A DNA stretch of 64,000 nucleotides from the NCBI GenBank assembly GCA_021613375.1, contig CM038705.1, forward strand, positions 10,670,595-10,734,594. The letters run 5' to 3'. Source of the DNA: Megaleporinus macrocephalus (taxonomy: Eukaryota; Chordata; Actinopteri; Characiformes; Anostomidae). Below, one piece after another: positions 34,131-45,289 of this stretch. The notes below the pieces were generated by a model. It was not told where the DNA came from. It made no database searches and saw only the letters and a program-made list of their open reading frames with translations. Within the stretch, counting starts at the first letter, position 1, and each line of letters begins with the position of its first letter. The translations under genes were made by a program, and so were the position numbers.

Positions 34131-34698
34131 TAGTGATGGGCAAATGATACCGAGGCTTCGGAGCTTGTGTCGAGAAATCTAGGAAGTCGTTTATGAAGAG
34201 CGTATCAAGGCTTGCTTCGTTAAGGACGAGTGACGTCACTGATGACGCCTGAAGCCTCGCTGGTTCAGGACGTGGTTCGAGTGTTGGCGTGATTTATTGT
34301 TTCTTAATAAGAATTAAAGTCACCATCACCCCACAATCACCGTCCCATCTCCTAAAACCACTGCAACAGTTTAAACATCAATATCTCACGTCCTATTAGA
34401 TTTATTTACTGACTGAAATCATACTGGCAGTTTTGTTTTTAATTAACAGACCCAAACTCAGATCAGATGAACAAATGAATGAACCACAGAAAAGTAAATT
34501 AAGGTGTTTTCATGTATATACTTAGCAGTGTGTATTTCCATGCTGACAATGTTGCAAAAGGCCATTACAAATAGTTGAAATGACAATAAAAGTTGTGGCC
34601 AGCAGGGGGGTTCATGAAGCTTCGAGTAATTAACCTTTTCTAGAACCATCTGGAGGGAAAGCTTCAACGCTTCAAGAGGCTTCATCTGGCCATCACTG
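34131..34698. mobile_element. hAT-like non-autonomous element inserted in the SINE
   Basis: The left end TAGTGATGGGCAAATGAT and the reverse complement of the right end CAGTGATGGCCAGATGAA are terminal inverted repeats starting YAGTGATGG, as in hAT elements. Flanking SINE sequence is repeated on both sides: CTAACCAC on the left, TTAGTACCAC on the right with a 2-base insertion. That fits a decayed 8-base hAT target duplication. No transposase frame is visible in the 568 bases. The minus frame 34458-34748 is accidental. Confidence 0.7.
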
Positions 34699-34735
34699 TT
34701 AGTACCACTACACCACCGTGCGGCCGTAACCCAAA
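34699..34735 (-). mobile_element. SINE head, separated part
   Basis: On the minus strand 'gcacggtggtgtagtggtac' is the tRNA-like head with a Pol III A box (TGGTGTAGTGG). It is the missing start of the SINE at 33825-34130. Confidence 0.75.
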
Positions 34736-34839
34736 CAGTATGCCTCAAATATCATTCTACATCAAAGATGGGAATATTCTCAACACACAGGCACCACAGA
34801 GTAACATGGGTGGAGAAGCTAAGTGAGTTTATTCAGAAA

Positions 34840-35260
34840 GTCAAAACAATGACGAATTTGAGGATGACACTCCCTGGGGTAACGGAGTAGGCAGGCGAGG
34901 AGCAGACGAGGAGACAGGCAGGACGAATGGGGGACGCAAGAATTAACAGTTTTAATAAGCACAAAACAAAAAACAAAGTATATAAACCTAAACTGGGAAA
35001 CACAGGGAGACATCAAACAGAGTAACCACAGAAAACGAACCACGAGACGCGGAGCAAAACAGGGTAACAAGAAACACCTGAGAACAATAGGCGGGGTCAC
35101 AGATGGGAAACAGGTGAGTGCCGGAGACAAGGGAGCACATGACCAAAACAAACAGAACCACATGGTGAAAAACGTAAACAAAAGCACATGGGACAGACAA
35201 GAAAACATAAAGAAAAGACAGACAGGCAGGAAAACAGGGCTGGACGTGACACCGGGACAC
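34840..35260. repeat. dispersed A-rich repeat H, copy 1
   Basis: Blocks 'gaaacacctgagaacaatag', 'ggaaacaggtgagtgccgga', 'aaaacaaacagaaccacatg' and 'gacaggcaggaaaacagggc' recur in similar order at 45290-45680. It is an interspersed element of unknown class. The minus-strand frames 34819-35208 and 34988-35260 (Cys/Phe/Ser/Leu-rich) are accidental. Confidence 0.55.
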
Positions 35261-35767
35261 TCTTTGCTATAAAATGGGGGGAAACAGTGAGGAAACAGTG
35301 CTTACCTCATATTTATGTTTTCCTTTGTCAAGAAATTGGTACCACTGTAGATTGTTGAATATTATGCTGAAGACATTTATTGTAATCGCCTGGTGAAATA
35401 TGATCACCTTATACCCATAGATGGATGGATGGATGGATGGATGGTCAGCAAGTTTCTTAATAATGGGCAATTTCATGTCATACCACTCTCTATGACTTTG
35501 TTGACAGGCCAACAATTACATTATTCAAACATTTTAAATTTATTTTTACTTAAAGTCTGTGTTCAAGGTTTTAAACCAGTGCATAGTGAGCTTACCAGCC
35601 AGAGTGGGGCTGAATCTAGAAGAGATGTGATCTGCAGACGAGAGATAAGAAATCACGCTCACTGATGCAATAAAACACTATTTCTTTATTGCCAATTGTG
35701 TTGTTTTGTTTGTGCCTGTCTTGGAACTCTGTGTCTAATATGATTGTATTGTGCCATTTCCTTGCAG
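35261..35767. other. no recognised feature; (ATGG)n at 35419-35442
   Basis: Six ATGG repeats lie at 35,419-35,442. The sequence immediately before 35,768 is T-rich ('ttgtgccatttccttgcag'), like the 3' end of an intron. Confidence 0.4.
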
Positions 35768-35835
35768 TACTTTAACCCCCCCACACCATACCCCAGCTTT
35801 TCTACCACAGCTCAGAGCCCAGACGATGCCACACA
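35768..35835 (+). CDS. candidate orphan internal exon, product unknown
   Basis: A 68-base segment is preceded by a pyrimidine-rich stretch ending TTTCCTTGCAG and followed by GTGAGTC, both strong splice signals. One frame is fully open: it starts YFNPPTPYPSF and continues to SPDDAT, a Pro/Ser/Thr-rich sequence typical of a linker region in a signalling or transcription protein. I do not recognise the protein, and no partner exon was found. It could equally be a chance pair of splice sites. Confidence 0.3.
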
Positions 35836-36184
35836 GTGAGTCAAAATAAAGGCCTAGATAATTAGTAAGTGGTGCCCATTAATCATTTTCTAGTACTTGG
35901 CAAAAAAAATGACAGCTGTATTTTAAGATTTCTTCTCAAAGGCTGTTCAACTTTCTTTTTGCTGTTCCTGCAATATTAAATCATTAAAATGTGAATAAAG
36001 TCACTAAGAGTGATTTGATGTGATTCAAGAATAAAAACTTGTTGAGTCAGAATCATTCGCATGGTTGGCGATGGGAACCAGACGTCTACCTCTAAAAGCT
36101 CCCTCACAGAAAGTTGTTACATGCAATGGTTATTAATAGGGCCTGTTGTCTAGGACTATTTAGCCATTGTCAACGTTGCGCATC
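35836..36184. other. no recognised feature
   Basis: Intron-like AT-rich sequence after the candidate exon. 'gatgggaaccagacgtctac' near 36,070 resembles a block of repeat F. Confidence 0.4.
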
Positions 36185-36425
36185 ATTGCTGTCCAAAAAA
36201 AACAACATTTTTGACGATTTTTATTTTTATCATTTGAACATGACAGCTGTCGAATACATTGTGAAAATTTCATGATGAACGGACCAATCAAAATGGTCCA
36301 AAATGGCATGAAAAAATGGTTCCATTCTGGTCCCATTGAAATACATTGACAGTAAAGATAGTTTTTGACTTCTTCTGTAAAGTCTTCTGTAAAAATGCTT
36401 GTTTTTCATTGGACAGTGATGATAT
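36185..36425. mobile_element. MITE family C, near-complete
   Basis: The left end 'cattgctgtccaaaaaaaac' and the right end 'ttgtttttcattggacagtg' are inverted repeats. The interior has 'tgatgaacggaccaatcaaa' and 'atacattgacagtaaagata'. Confidence 0.75.
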
Positions 36426-37250
36426 AAAACCTTAAAGATGTCTGTGGGCTCAGTGGATAGTGAATACTTGCATTGTAGACGTTGCGACCCCTGGTTCCAT
36501 TCAAAATCACTGTAAATAAACCTATGCACTGTATTATATTTAAATACAAAACACAAAAAATAAATGAGTATATATATTTTTTCACTGGATATGTAGTTTT
36601 TTTTTATCTGGTTGTGGTTCTCATTTGATTCAGTTATAAGAGTTGAACATAACAAAACACAACAAGTCTGGTTTGTAAGGAATTCTGTTAGCATAGGGTA
36701 GCAGTTTTTAGGCAACATGAACTCATTCACTTTAATAATACTCACATCTAATTTTATTTCCCAAAATTTCTGTAGAATTCAGTGGTTGAGATGCAAACAA
36801 AGTCATATTGACCAGTTTACTTCGAAGAGGCTCATTGTAGAGAAACTTGCAAACCAAGATTTCTTCAAGGGTTGCCATGTTTTTTATGCAAATCTAATAA
36901 TTTTATTTTTTTTATCATTCAAAACATTTTGGATAATGCACCATATTTTCCTACATATGTTTTCAAAGATTTTTAAAACTCTAAGTTTAAAAAACCCTAA
37001 AAGTATTCTTTGGGTTCTATTTGGCCTTATAGTTCCCTGCATGTATCCCTCCGCTACTGACAGACTATAAAGAATACCTTAGGTCAAAATCTTGTTTTAA
37101 AACTTCTGTATACCAATGTCTCAGACATCAGACAGTATATTTGTAAGCCTTCCGTGAGGTAAATCTTTTACAGGTAGTCAACTAATCTGACGCCTGGTTC
37201 CTATCACCACCCATATAAACAACTGTGACTTATTATGTCTCTCTAAAACT
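36426..37250. repeat. dispersed repeat F, long copy
   Basis: It contains 'gcgacccctggttccattca', 'gatgcaaacaaagtcat' and 'cgcctggttcctatcaccac' in an order comparable to 372-800. The frames 36230-36745 (minus) and 36717-37070 (plus) have no recognisable product. Confidence 0.5.
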
Positions 37251-38284
37251 ATTATTTATGGCAAAATATTGAAATATCAGTGCAAAAGCCCCTTAAACAC
37301 ACTTTATCTTTGGCATATATTGTGAATATTTAGTGCCCACCAGCGTGGTGCAGTTTTCTCAGTCAAGGCCACTGGCCGATTAGCTGTGTTACTCTCTGGA
37401 GGTCAAAGTTTAAACTCAGCGATCAGCTCCAGGCCAGACAGGCAGGGCTGCAGTGTGCGCGGGTGTAATTTAGTGGATTAGAGAATGGCATACGGACTGA
37501 CCTTTAGCTTGAGGGAATGCTCATTAAGGCCAGTTAAGGGATTAGCGTTTGTATACATCTGCACCAGCGCTATGCTAATACACAAAGGAAATGTGAAGGT
37601 TTAGAACAAAGACCTTTCCACTGTTTAAGCCCGCAGTAGGGTGTCACTGACTTGTGTGGGTGTGCGGCTGTGTGCGCTCGGGGCTGCGGGGCTGAACGAA
37701 AGTTTTATGTTAATTTGGTGGAGCGAATGCTATTAAGTGCTTAGTGAACATTACGGGAGAGTCAGTATAAAGGAAGAGAAAGCCGACTGGCTGAAACATG
37801 AATGGGAAAGCCTGTAATGCTCAATCTGTTGAGGGGTTATTATCAGATTCTATCAGATTCTATCAGTAAATTTAAATGTTCAGTAGTGTGGCTTTTAGTT
37901 TCTGGGTTCTAGGTCATTGGCTTTCAAACTGATGGTAAATGATGGCTCTGGGGCCGCTGCAAAGCTGTCTGCAGACTGGGAAATTTTGGATTCTTGGACT
38001 CAATTCTTGGTTCTGAGCTGTATCTTGGTTCTAACTGGTATCTGCAGCACCAGCCAGGCCTGTAAACATGACTACTATGTCCTACAGCAGTACCACAGTT
38101 GTGTATATAGAGTCAGATGTTCTGGTTTGGGGACAACAAAAACCCCCTTATGAGGCCATGAATGTGGGAGGTACTGGTCTGGGAAGGATTTGAGGGGGTG
38201 GGAATTCCAGTATATGTTCTTCTGTGGAATTCTCCTACTTCACAAGAATAGGAAAGGGCATGAGAGGTGACAGTCCAGTGACCA
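37251..38284. other. single-copy-looking sequence; possible conserved element
   Basis: The part 37,330-37,780 is non-repetitive and balanced in composition, and has AT-hook/homeodomain-type motifs next to GC-rich words ('gctcattaaggccagttaag', 'gttttatgttaatttggtgg'). This texture is typical of conserved vertebrate enhancers, but conservation cannot be shown here. The frame 37917-38153 has no recognisable product. Confidence 0.3.
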
Positions 38285-40712
38285 CTGCATATTAACTTCC
38301 ATTGCTGCTGACCAGCATACCAGCATCTAAAACACGACATACACTGGTTTTGTTGGTGACCAGCATATTAACTTCCATTGCTGTTGACCAGCATACCAGC
38401 ATCTAAAACACGACATACACTGGTTTTGTTGGTGACCAGCATATTAACTTCCATTACTGCTGACCAGCATACCAGCATCTAAAACACGACATACACTGGT
38501 TTTGTTGTTGACCAGCATATTATCTTCCATTGCTGCTGACCAGCATACCAGCATCTAAAACACGACATACACTGGTTTTGTTGGTGACCAGCATATTAAC
38601 TTCCATTGCTGCTGACCAGCATACCAGCATCTAAAACACGACATACACTGGTTTTGTTGGTGACCAGCATATTAACTTCCATTGCTGCTGACCAGCATAC
38701 CAGCATCTAAAACACAACATATACTGGTTTTGTTTGGTGACCAACATATTAACTTCCATTGCTGCTGACCAGCATACCAGCATCTAAAACACAATATATA
38801 CTGGTTTTGTTTGGTGACCAGCATATTAACTTCCATTGCTGCTGACCAGCATCTAAAACACAACCTACACTGGTTTTGTTTGGTGACCAGCATATTAACT
38901 TCCATTGCTGCTGACCAGCATACCAGCATCCAAAACACAACATATACTGGTTTTGTTTGCTGACCAACATATTAACTTCCATTGCTGCTGACCGGCATAC
39001 CAGCATCTAAAACACAATATATACTGGTTTTGTTTGGTGACCAACTTACTAACCTCCATTGCTGCTGACCAGTATACCAGCATCTAAAACACAACATATA
39101 CTGGTTTTGTTTGGTGACCAACTTACTAACCTCCATTGCTGCTGACCAGTATACCAGCATCTAAAACATTACATATACTGGTTTTGTTTGGTGACCAACA
39201 TATTAACTTCCATTGCTGCTGGCCAGCATACCAGCATCCAAAACACAACATATACTGGTTTTGTTTGCTGACCAACATATTAACTTCCATTGCTGCTGAC
39301 CGGCATACCAGCATCCAAAACACAACGTATACTGGTTTTGCTTGTGACCAACATATTAACTTCCATTACTGCTGATCAGCATACCAGCATCTAAAACACA
39401 ACATATACTGGTTTTGCTTGTGACCAACATATTAACTTCCATTACTGCTGATCAGCATACCAGCATCTAAAACACAACATATACTGGTTTTGTTTGGTGA
39501 CCAGCATATTAACTTCCATTACAGCTGACCAGCATACCAGAATCTAAAACACAACATATACTGGTTTTGCTTGTGACCAGCATATTAACTTTCATTACAG
39601 CTGACCAGCATCTAAAACACAACCTACACTGGTTTTGTTTGGTGACCAGCATATTAACTTCCATTGCTGCTGACCAGCATACCAGCATCTAAAACACAAC
39701 ATATACTGGTTTTGTTTGGTGACCAACTTACTAACCTCCATTGCTGCTGACCAGTATACCAGCATCTAAAACACTACATATACTGGTTTTGTTTGGTGAC
39801 CAACATATTAACTTCCATTGCTGCTTACCGGCATACCAGCATCCAAAACACAACATATACTGGTTTTGCTTGTGACCAACATATTAACTTCCATTACTGC
39901 TGATTAGCATACCAGCATCTAAAACACAACATATACTGGTTTTGCTTGTGACCAACATATTAACTTCCATTACTGCTGATCAGCATACCAGCATCTAAAA
40001 CACAACATATACTGGTTTTGTTTGCTGACCAGCATATTAACTTCCATTACAGCTGACCAGCATACCAGCATCTAAAACACAACATATACTGGTTTTGTTG
40101 GTGACCAGCATATTAACTTCCATTGCTGCTGACCAGCATACCAGCATCCAAAACACAACAAATACTGGTTTTGCTTGTGACCAGCATATTAACTTCCATT
40201 ACAGCTGACCAGCATACAAGCATCTAAAACACAACCTACACTGGTTTTGCTGGTGACCAACATATTAACTTCCATTGCTTCTGACCAGAATACCAGAATC
40301 TAAAAGACAACATATACTGGTTTTGTTTGGTGACCAGCATATTAACTTCCATTACTGCTGACCAGCATACAAGCATCTAAAACACAACCTACACTGGTTT
40401 TGTTTGGTGACCAACATATTAACTTCCATTGCTGCTGACCAGCATACAAGCATCCAAAACACAACATATACTGTTTTTTTTCTGTTGACCAGCATATTAA
40501 TTTCATTGCTGCTGACCAGCATACCAGCATCTAAAACACAACATATACTGGTTTTGTTTGGTGACCAACTTACTAACCTCCATTGCTGCTGACATGTATA
40601 CCAGCATCCAAAACACAACCTACACTGGTTTTGTTTGGTGACCAGCATATTAACTTCCATTGCTGCTACCCAGCGTACCAGCATCCAAAACACAACATAT
40701 GCTGCATATTAA
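38285..40712. repeat. satellite array, ~76-77 bp unit, ~31 units
   Basis: Unit landmarks: 'gaccagcatattaacttcca', 'ttgctgctgaccagcatacc', 'agcatctaaaacacaacata' and 'tactggttttgtttggt'. The first ~6 units form a homogeneous subtype ('acacgacatacactgg', 'gttggtgacc'); later units are mixed, with subtypes 'caacttactaacctcc', 'gcttgtgaccaacata' and units lacking one 'ataccagc'. Minus-strand frames along the array (MLVCWSAAMEVNMLV-type) are accidental. Confidence 0.92.
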
Positions 40713-41484
40713 CTTCTACTGTATCACAAAGACTGATTCTTGGTCAGCACTCCTACTCCTGAGGGGCTTTGTGAATACAGCCCCTGTTGTCTGAAGTCGC
40801 TGCCCACAGTTTTTATAGCTCACAACAAGTCTAAATGTCGTCCTAGACCACGTTGAGAAGTCTGCACCCCCTAATAAAGACCCGAATGCCGTTTGAGCAG
40901 CCTGAGAAACATCTGGGCGAAATTTAGGCTATTTAGGTGCCTATTGAGTTCTATTGTTTGTTAGCAACATTAGCCTTTCCACTCAGGTTCTAAACTAAGG
41001 AAGCGAAATGTGGACCGTCTGGGCCGCCAGACCAGATTTGGGTTAATTGGAACATTGTGCGAATGAGATTTGCACCATTTTTCCGTGTTTTGCGCTTCGT
41101 GTGTTCCGTGTTTGTTTTCTGTTTGTGTTTTTTGCTTCGCATGCGGCGGGAGACGGCGTGTGATATATATTCTTTTCCCTTCTTTTTCCCTTTCCTTCCT
41201 CTCTATTCTCGGACATCCCTAATTACAGTCTTCCCATGTGCGGTTGGACTGTGTGGCTCGGCCTCTCACTCTCTCGCTCTCTCTCTCCCCGTCTCTCTCT
41301 CCTTCTCTACCAACCCCTCATTACATCACAGTGCCATTTTTTTTTCGTCTGTACTTCCCTGTTCACTCGCTCACAATACAAACCAGTAATCATAAGTTAT
41401 AAGTCTTATGGATACACATGCACACATACTACGAATAGCCTGTTTTTAGTCCACTGGCTTTCCAAAACATTATTAGAAACTGGG

Positions 41485-41525
<41 letters not shown>

Positions 41526-41689
41526 TACCGCCTCTCTCTCTCTCTCTCTCTCTTTCTTTCTGACTCCTGCTGTTTATTCTCTGCATGTGGTGAAGCAACA
41601 AGCTCTCTCATTACTCTGCAGCTGCTGAGCCCTCATTTTTAACTACCCTGCACTGTTTTTGCTGTAGTTTTTAAAAGCGAAATGTTATA
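40713..41689. other. no recognised gene; (TC)n at 41,488-41,553
   Basis: CT-rich from about 41,170 to 41,310 and again in the TC run. Frames 41057-41389 and 41236-41628 are low-complexity shadows of these. The rest is ordinary single-copy-looking sequence. Confidence 0.45.
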
Positions 41690-42070
41690 TAGGATTTCAG
41701 CTGCTGGACAGTCTCCTACCAGACTCTTTCACTGTGGAGCCATGCTGGTGTAATATGTGCAGAAGGTGGTTCTTCATCTGGCTGAAAGAAGCAAGACCTT
41801 CGCTGAAGAAGACGTCATCTGGATGGCAGCATGTATTGCTCCAAAGTGGACTTACAGTATAACACCAACATTAACGGAGCTCCACAGATCACCCATGCCA
41901 TGTGCACCGATTCCACGCCCCTTCCATACCATCATGGGTGATTTCTTGTAGGTAGTCTTTTGCAGATCAACCCACAAACACAATGAAGATGATGTCTCTG
42001 TGCAGTTTTCTAGGGTTTGAAGGCCTTGAAGATGTATGCGTTCACATAAAACTAAGCCATAAGTAAACAA
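41690..42070 (-). pseudogene. Tc1-like transposase fossil (Tc1-e)
   Basis: On the minus strand, MMVWKGRG-x-GAHGMGDLW (about 41,900-41,945) corresponds to the Tc1 motif S-x-MVWGC-x-S-A-x-G-x-GDL. Further on, in a shifted frame, come LEQYMLPSR, then FFQPDEEPPSAHITPAWLHS (about 41,725-41,785), the counterpart of F-Q-x-D-N-A-x-P-H-x-A around the second catalytic Asp. Stop codons (after MLPSR and after ERVW) and frameshifts disable it. The frames 41757-41951 and 41852-42070 are parts or shadows. Confidence 0.72.
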
Positions 42071-42868
42071 CTTATTGTTTGTTCACTGTTTGTTCACTTT
42101 GACTATGAAGGCTCTCAACTCCATGTAAGCATATTTACAGAATACAGTCGTTAGAGTTGTTGTATAATGTTCTGTAAGTTCTCCATTTAGATCATTGTAG
42201 ACAGGAAACGTTACATGTTGGATGTCATGCAACCTTGGTGTAGTGTTCATTGGTCATTAAGGAGGAGGAGCGTCAAGAACTGTCAGTCGTAGCTACACTG
42301 TGCGTGATGCTGGTGGTCCTGTGTTCCTAAAAGAAACACCACCTTCCTGGAGGGTCATGAAGAGGACAGTATAAACTGTCTGTTCTTCAAAGAGAACTTG
42401 AGACAAAATTGTATAGAAATTGCGGTTGTAGTGAGCTGTTATGTTGTAGCTGCTGTGATTGATGCTTAGCCTTTAGCATTTGGTAACGTTGGTGGCACTG
42501 CTTCATGTACGTGGATGTTATTGTGATAAATGTGACCTGTGACTCTTTCCCTTCTCCATGTTTACATTAGTGCACAAGACAATGCTGGGTCCTCCTACTG
42601 GTCAATGTCATTGGAGATGTCAAACTTGTTGGAAAAATATATACAATTCTGACATGCTAGACTTTACGTTGGTGTGCCGTGGGGTGTCCCAGATGCTTCA
42701 TCAACGTTCCTCGATTGTTTCTTGATTCCGATGCTCATAGCTGTGTCCGACGCTGGACATTTGTTGGAAATTACAGATCATCATGTGAAAGTCGGGCTAA
42801 ATTGGTGTAGTCTGAACTCTGGCATTAGAGAAACTCGAGCACAGAAAGCCAACATAACATAACATACA
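42071..42868. other. no recognised feature
   Basis: No repeat family or gene recognised; the frame 42674-42862 has no recognisable product. Confidence 0.4.
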
Positions 42869-43025
42869 AAGGTGTCAGAAGTATTCACATCCATTACTCA
42901 GGTAGAAGTATAGATACTAGTGTTTAAAAATACTTCTGTAGACGTTGAAGTATCAACTCAAGCTTTTTACTCCAGTAAAAGTACTGCTTTCAGAACTACT
43001 TAAAGTATATGACATGAGAAAGTAA
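42869..43025. repeat. dispersed fish repeat I ('aagtatt...aaaagtac')
   Basis: 'gtgtcagaagtattcacatc', 'tagatactagtgtttaaaaa' and 'ccagtaaaagtactgctttc' resemble a common fish interspersed element known to me from memory. Related fragments occur at about 57,690-57,780 and 61,640-61,740. Confidence 0.45.
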
Positions 43026-43207
43026 ACAAAAGCATAGACGGACAGGAAAAGAAGCAAAGTATGATCATTTTACTGCATTTAGATTTTAAAAAAAATAATC
43101 TTTAATATGTAAATGAACTATGCAGCTGGTTTTATGCATTTAAATATTTGTATATCTTATTCACTAAAATGTCAACAGGACACAGATTGTCCTCGCATGC
43201 TAAAATA

Positions 43208-43660
43208 ACATATTCTGACCCTTAGAAGACTCAGAACCCTCAGAAGACTCAGAACCCTCAGAAGACCCAGAACCCTCAGAAGACTCAGAAGACTCAGAAG
43301 ACTCAGAAGACCCCGAAGACTTCGAAGACTCCGAAGACTCAGAACCCTCAGAAGACTCCGAAGACTCAGAACCCTTAGAAGACCCAGAACACTTAGAGGA
43401 CTCAGGGCCCTCAGAAGGCTTAGAGCCCTCAGAAGGCTCAGAAGACTCGGAACCCTCAGAAGGCTCGGAACCCTCAGAAGACTCAGAAGACTCAAAGACA
43501 CAGAAGAATCAGAAGACTCAGAACCCTTAGAAGACTCAGAACCCTCAGAAGACTCAAAGACTCAGAAGACTCAGAACCCTCACAAGACTCAAATACTCAG
43601 AAGACTCAAAGACTCAGAACCCTTAGAACCCTCAGAAGACTCAGAACCCTCAGAAAGTCA
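43208..43660 (+). repeat. minisatellite of 'gaagactcagaaccctca' type
   Basis: Irregular repeats built from GAAGACTCA and GAACCCTCA 9-mers, all multiples of three for the first ~290 bases. The plus frame from about 43,213 is open without an ATG for ~95 codons and reads Glu-Asp-Ser-Glu-Pro-Ser repeats until frame is lost near 43,500. The minus frame 43172-43501 is the Leu/Arg/Ser shadow. Most likely non-coding, but see finding. Confidence 0.85.
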
Positions 43661-43699
43661 GAAGGCATGCGCAAGTTGATGGCTGGTTTTGCAAAGTAA

Positions 43700-43760
43700 A
43701 TGAAATAGCTATTTGTGTACTGTAGACATGGCGACCCCTGGTTCCATTTACCACCACTGT
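43700..43760. repeat. dispersed repeat F fragment
   Basis: 'tagacatggcgacccctggt' plus 'tccatttaccaccactgtac', as at 36,475-36,515. Confidence 0.5.
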
Positions 43761-43919
43761 ACAGTAAGTTGGTAAGTGTTTCATATACATATACAGTTTT
43801 GAATAAATATACATATACAGTTCTCTGAATAAATATATCTCAAAACTAAATTAAGGGTTTTTTTGCATCATATGAAAATGTTAGCAACATGTTTAATCAT
43901 GCGGTTACTACTTGGAGAG

Positions 43920-44519
43920 TTATTTTTTTATTTCTGTAGGTCGTGATGGGCAGAAATCTGGACCCCAGGCCGGACTGATGGAAGTGATTTGACACCAGCA
44001 GGACAGTTCAGCTAGAACAAGGCTTGTTTCGTGACTGTGCGAGTCTGTGTAAGTGTTGGGTATGTAGGCTGGGGCCAGCGCGTGCCGGACATCGATAAGG
44101 CCAGACAGAGGATTACGCTCCGGTTCGAAGCCGTATGATGAGCTGGTATTTTGGCAGCTGCGTTGGTGGGGTAAAGAGTGCGTCTGAGGGGACGGAAGGT
44201 TGCGTTCGCGTGTGGTGTGTGTGTATCGGTTCGGGAGCAGTCGTGTCTGGGTCAGAGCGTGTTTTCGGGTGAAATGGGTTTGTTGGATGGGACGTCTGGA
44301 TATAAACGCGTGAGCGTGTATTTGGCTGTCTGGGCCTTGAGAGGGGTCAGCTGGGGCAAAACCGTTTAGAACATCAACATCCCTGGGTTCAGGGTCAGCC
44401 TGTCTGCGATGTCCAGCTGCGTCCTTCTGTGTGTTCATCTGTCTGAAAGCAGTCCAGTAGGGCAGCATATGGACATTTGAACTTGGTTGTCTTCCGAACG
44501 CAAGTAGGCCAGCAGCCAC
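43920..44519 (-). other. 199-codon open frame, unidentified
   Basis: ATG at 44,519 reads to a stop at 43,920. The product is rich in His, Pro, Arg and Thr, with no signal peptide, transmembrane segment or domain that I recognise. Local GC is higher than average, which lengthens chance frames. It could be a chance frame (most likely) or part of a lineage-specific gene. The plus frame 44178-44369 is a shadow. Confidence 0.2.
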
Positions 44520-44763
44520 GGGACCCTCCGGGTATTAGTTTTGTTGCTGGTCAGATATCTGCATTCTTAGCCTCTTGTGGTCATTCTGCCTAGACAGCTT
44601 TGTAGATATTACTAAAACAAAAATGAACTATAACCACAATAAATTTATAAATCAACCACGATAAATAGGTTATGCTGCTGATGTACTTGAACCTCATGTG
44701 CCAAAGTTGGCTATTGAGGATATTAGACCTAAGCGAGCAAACATTTGTATGCCATATACCATA

Positions 44764-45012
44764 TATCGTTGCTGTCCAATGAAAAACATGTATCATTATT
44801 TTTGTCGATTTTGAGTTTTCTACATCATTCGAACACACCAATGGTCATTTACATTGTATGAACATTTTATGATGAATGGACCAATAGAAGTGCTCCAAAA
44901 TAGCTTAGAAAACATCCTGGTTCCATTGACTTACATTGAAAGTAAAGTATGTTTTTGGTCTCTCCTGTAAAGTTGCAAATTTAAAGATACTTGTTTTTTA
45001 TTGGACAGCGAT
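44764..45012. mobile_element. MITE family C, complete copy
   Basis: The left end ATCGTTGCTGTCCAATGAAA and the inverted right end ATCGCTGTCCAATAAAAAAC define a ~250 base element. The interior has 'tgatgaatggaccaatagaa', 'ggttccattgacttacattg' and 'aaagtatgtttttggtctct'. This is the best copy for defining the family. The minus frame 44590-44841 is accidental. Confidence 0.8.
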
Positions 45013-45064
45013 GCTATACTGTATTTGTAATGAAGCAGCTGGTGAGGGAGGAAAATACATACTG

Positions 45065-45255
45065 TCGCTGTCCAATGAAAACCAAGGGTCTCCACAATGG
45101 CAACTTTACAGTCTTGACTTTAGATATGTCAATAAAAGCAGATTTTTTTCCAAGCTCTTTTAAAGCATTGCTATTGGTCCATTCAACATGAGATTTCCCC
45201 ACAATACAAACAGCACTTAAATAATGTAGAAAAATAAAAATTTGGACAGCAGCGA
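45065..45255 (-). mobile_element. MITE family C, inverted copy
   Basis: It starts 'cgctgtccaatgaaaaccaa' and ends 'tttggacagcagcgat'. The order of interior blocks is reversed relative to 44764-45012. Only ~52 bases separate the two copies, so they form an inverted pair. Confidence 0.75.
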
Positions 45256-45289
45256 TATGCATAGTCTGGTTATTGCCCAACTAGTCCAA

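Noticed and set aside
38672..40693. Several minus-strand frames of Met-Leu-Val-Cys-Trp repeats
   Set aside because: Translation of the ~76 bp satellite; different frames are used in different units.
43920..44519. 199-codon minus-strand frame as a confident gene
   Set aside because: No recognisable homology or domain; GC-richer local composition makes a chance frame plausible. Listed with low confidence only.
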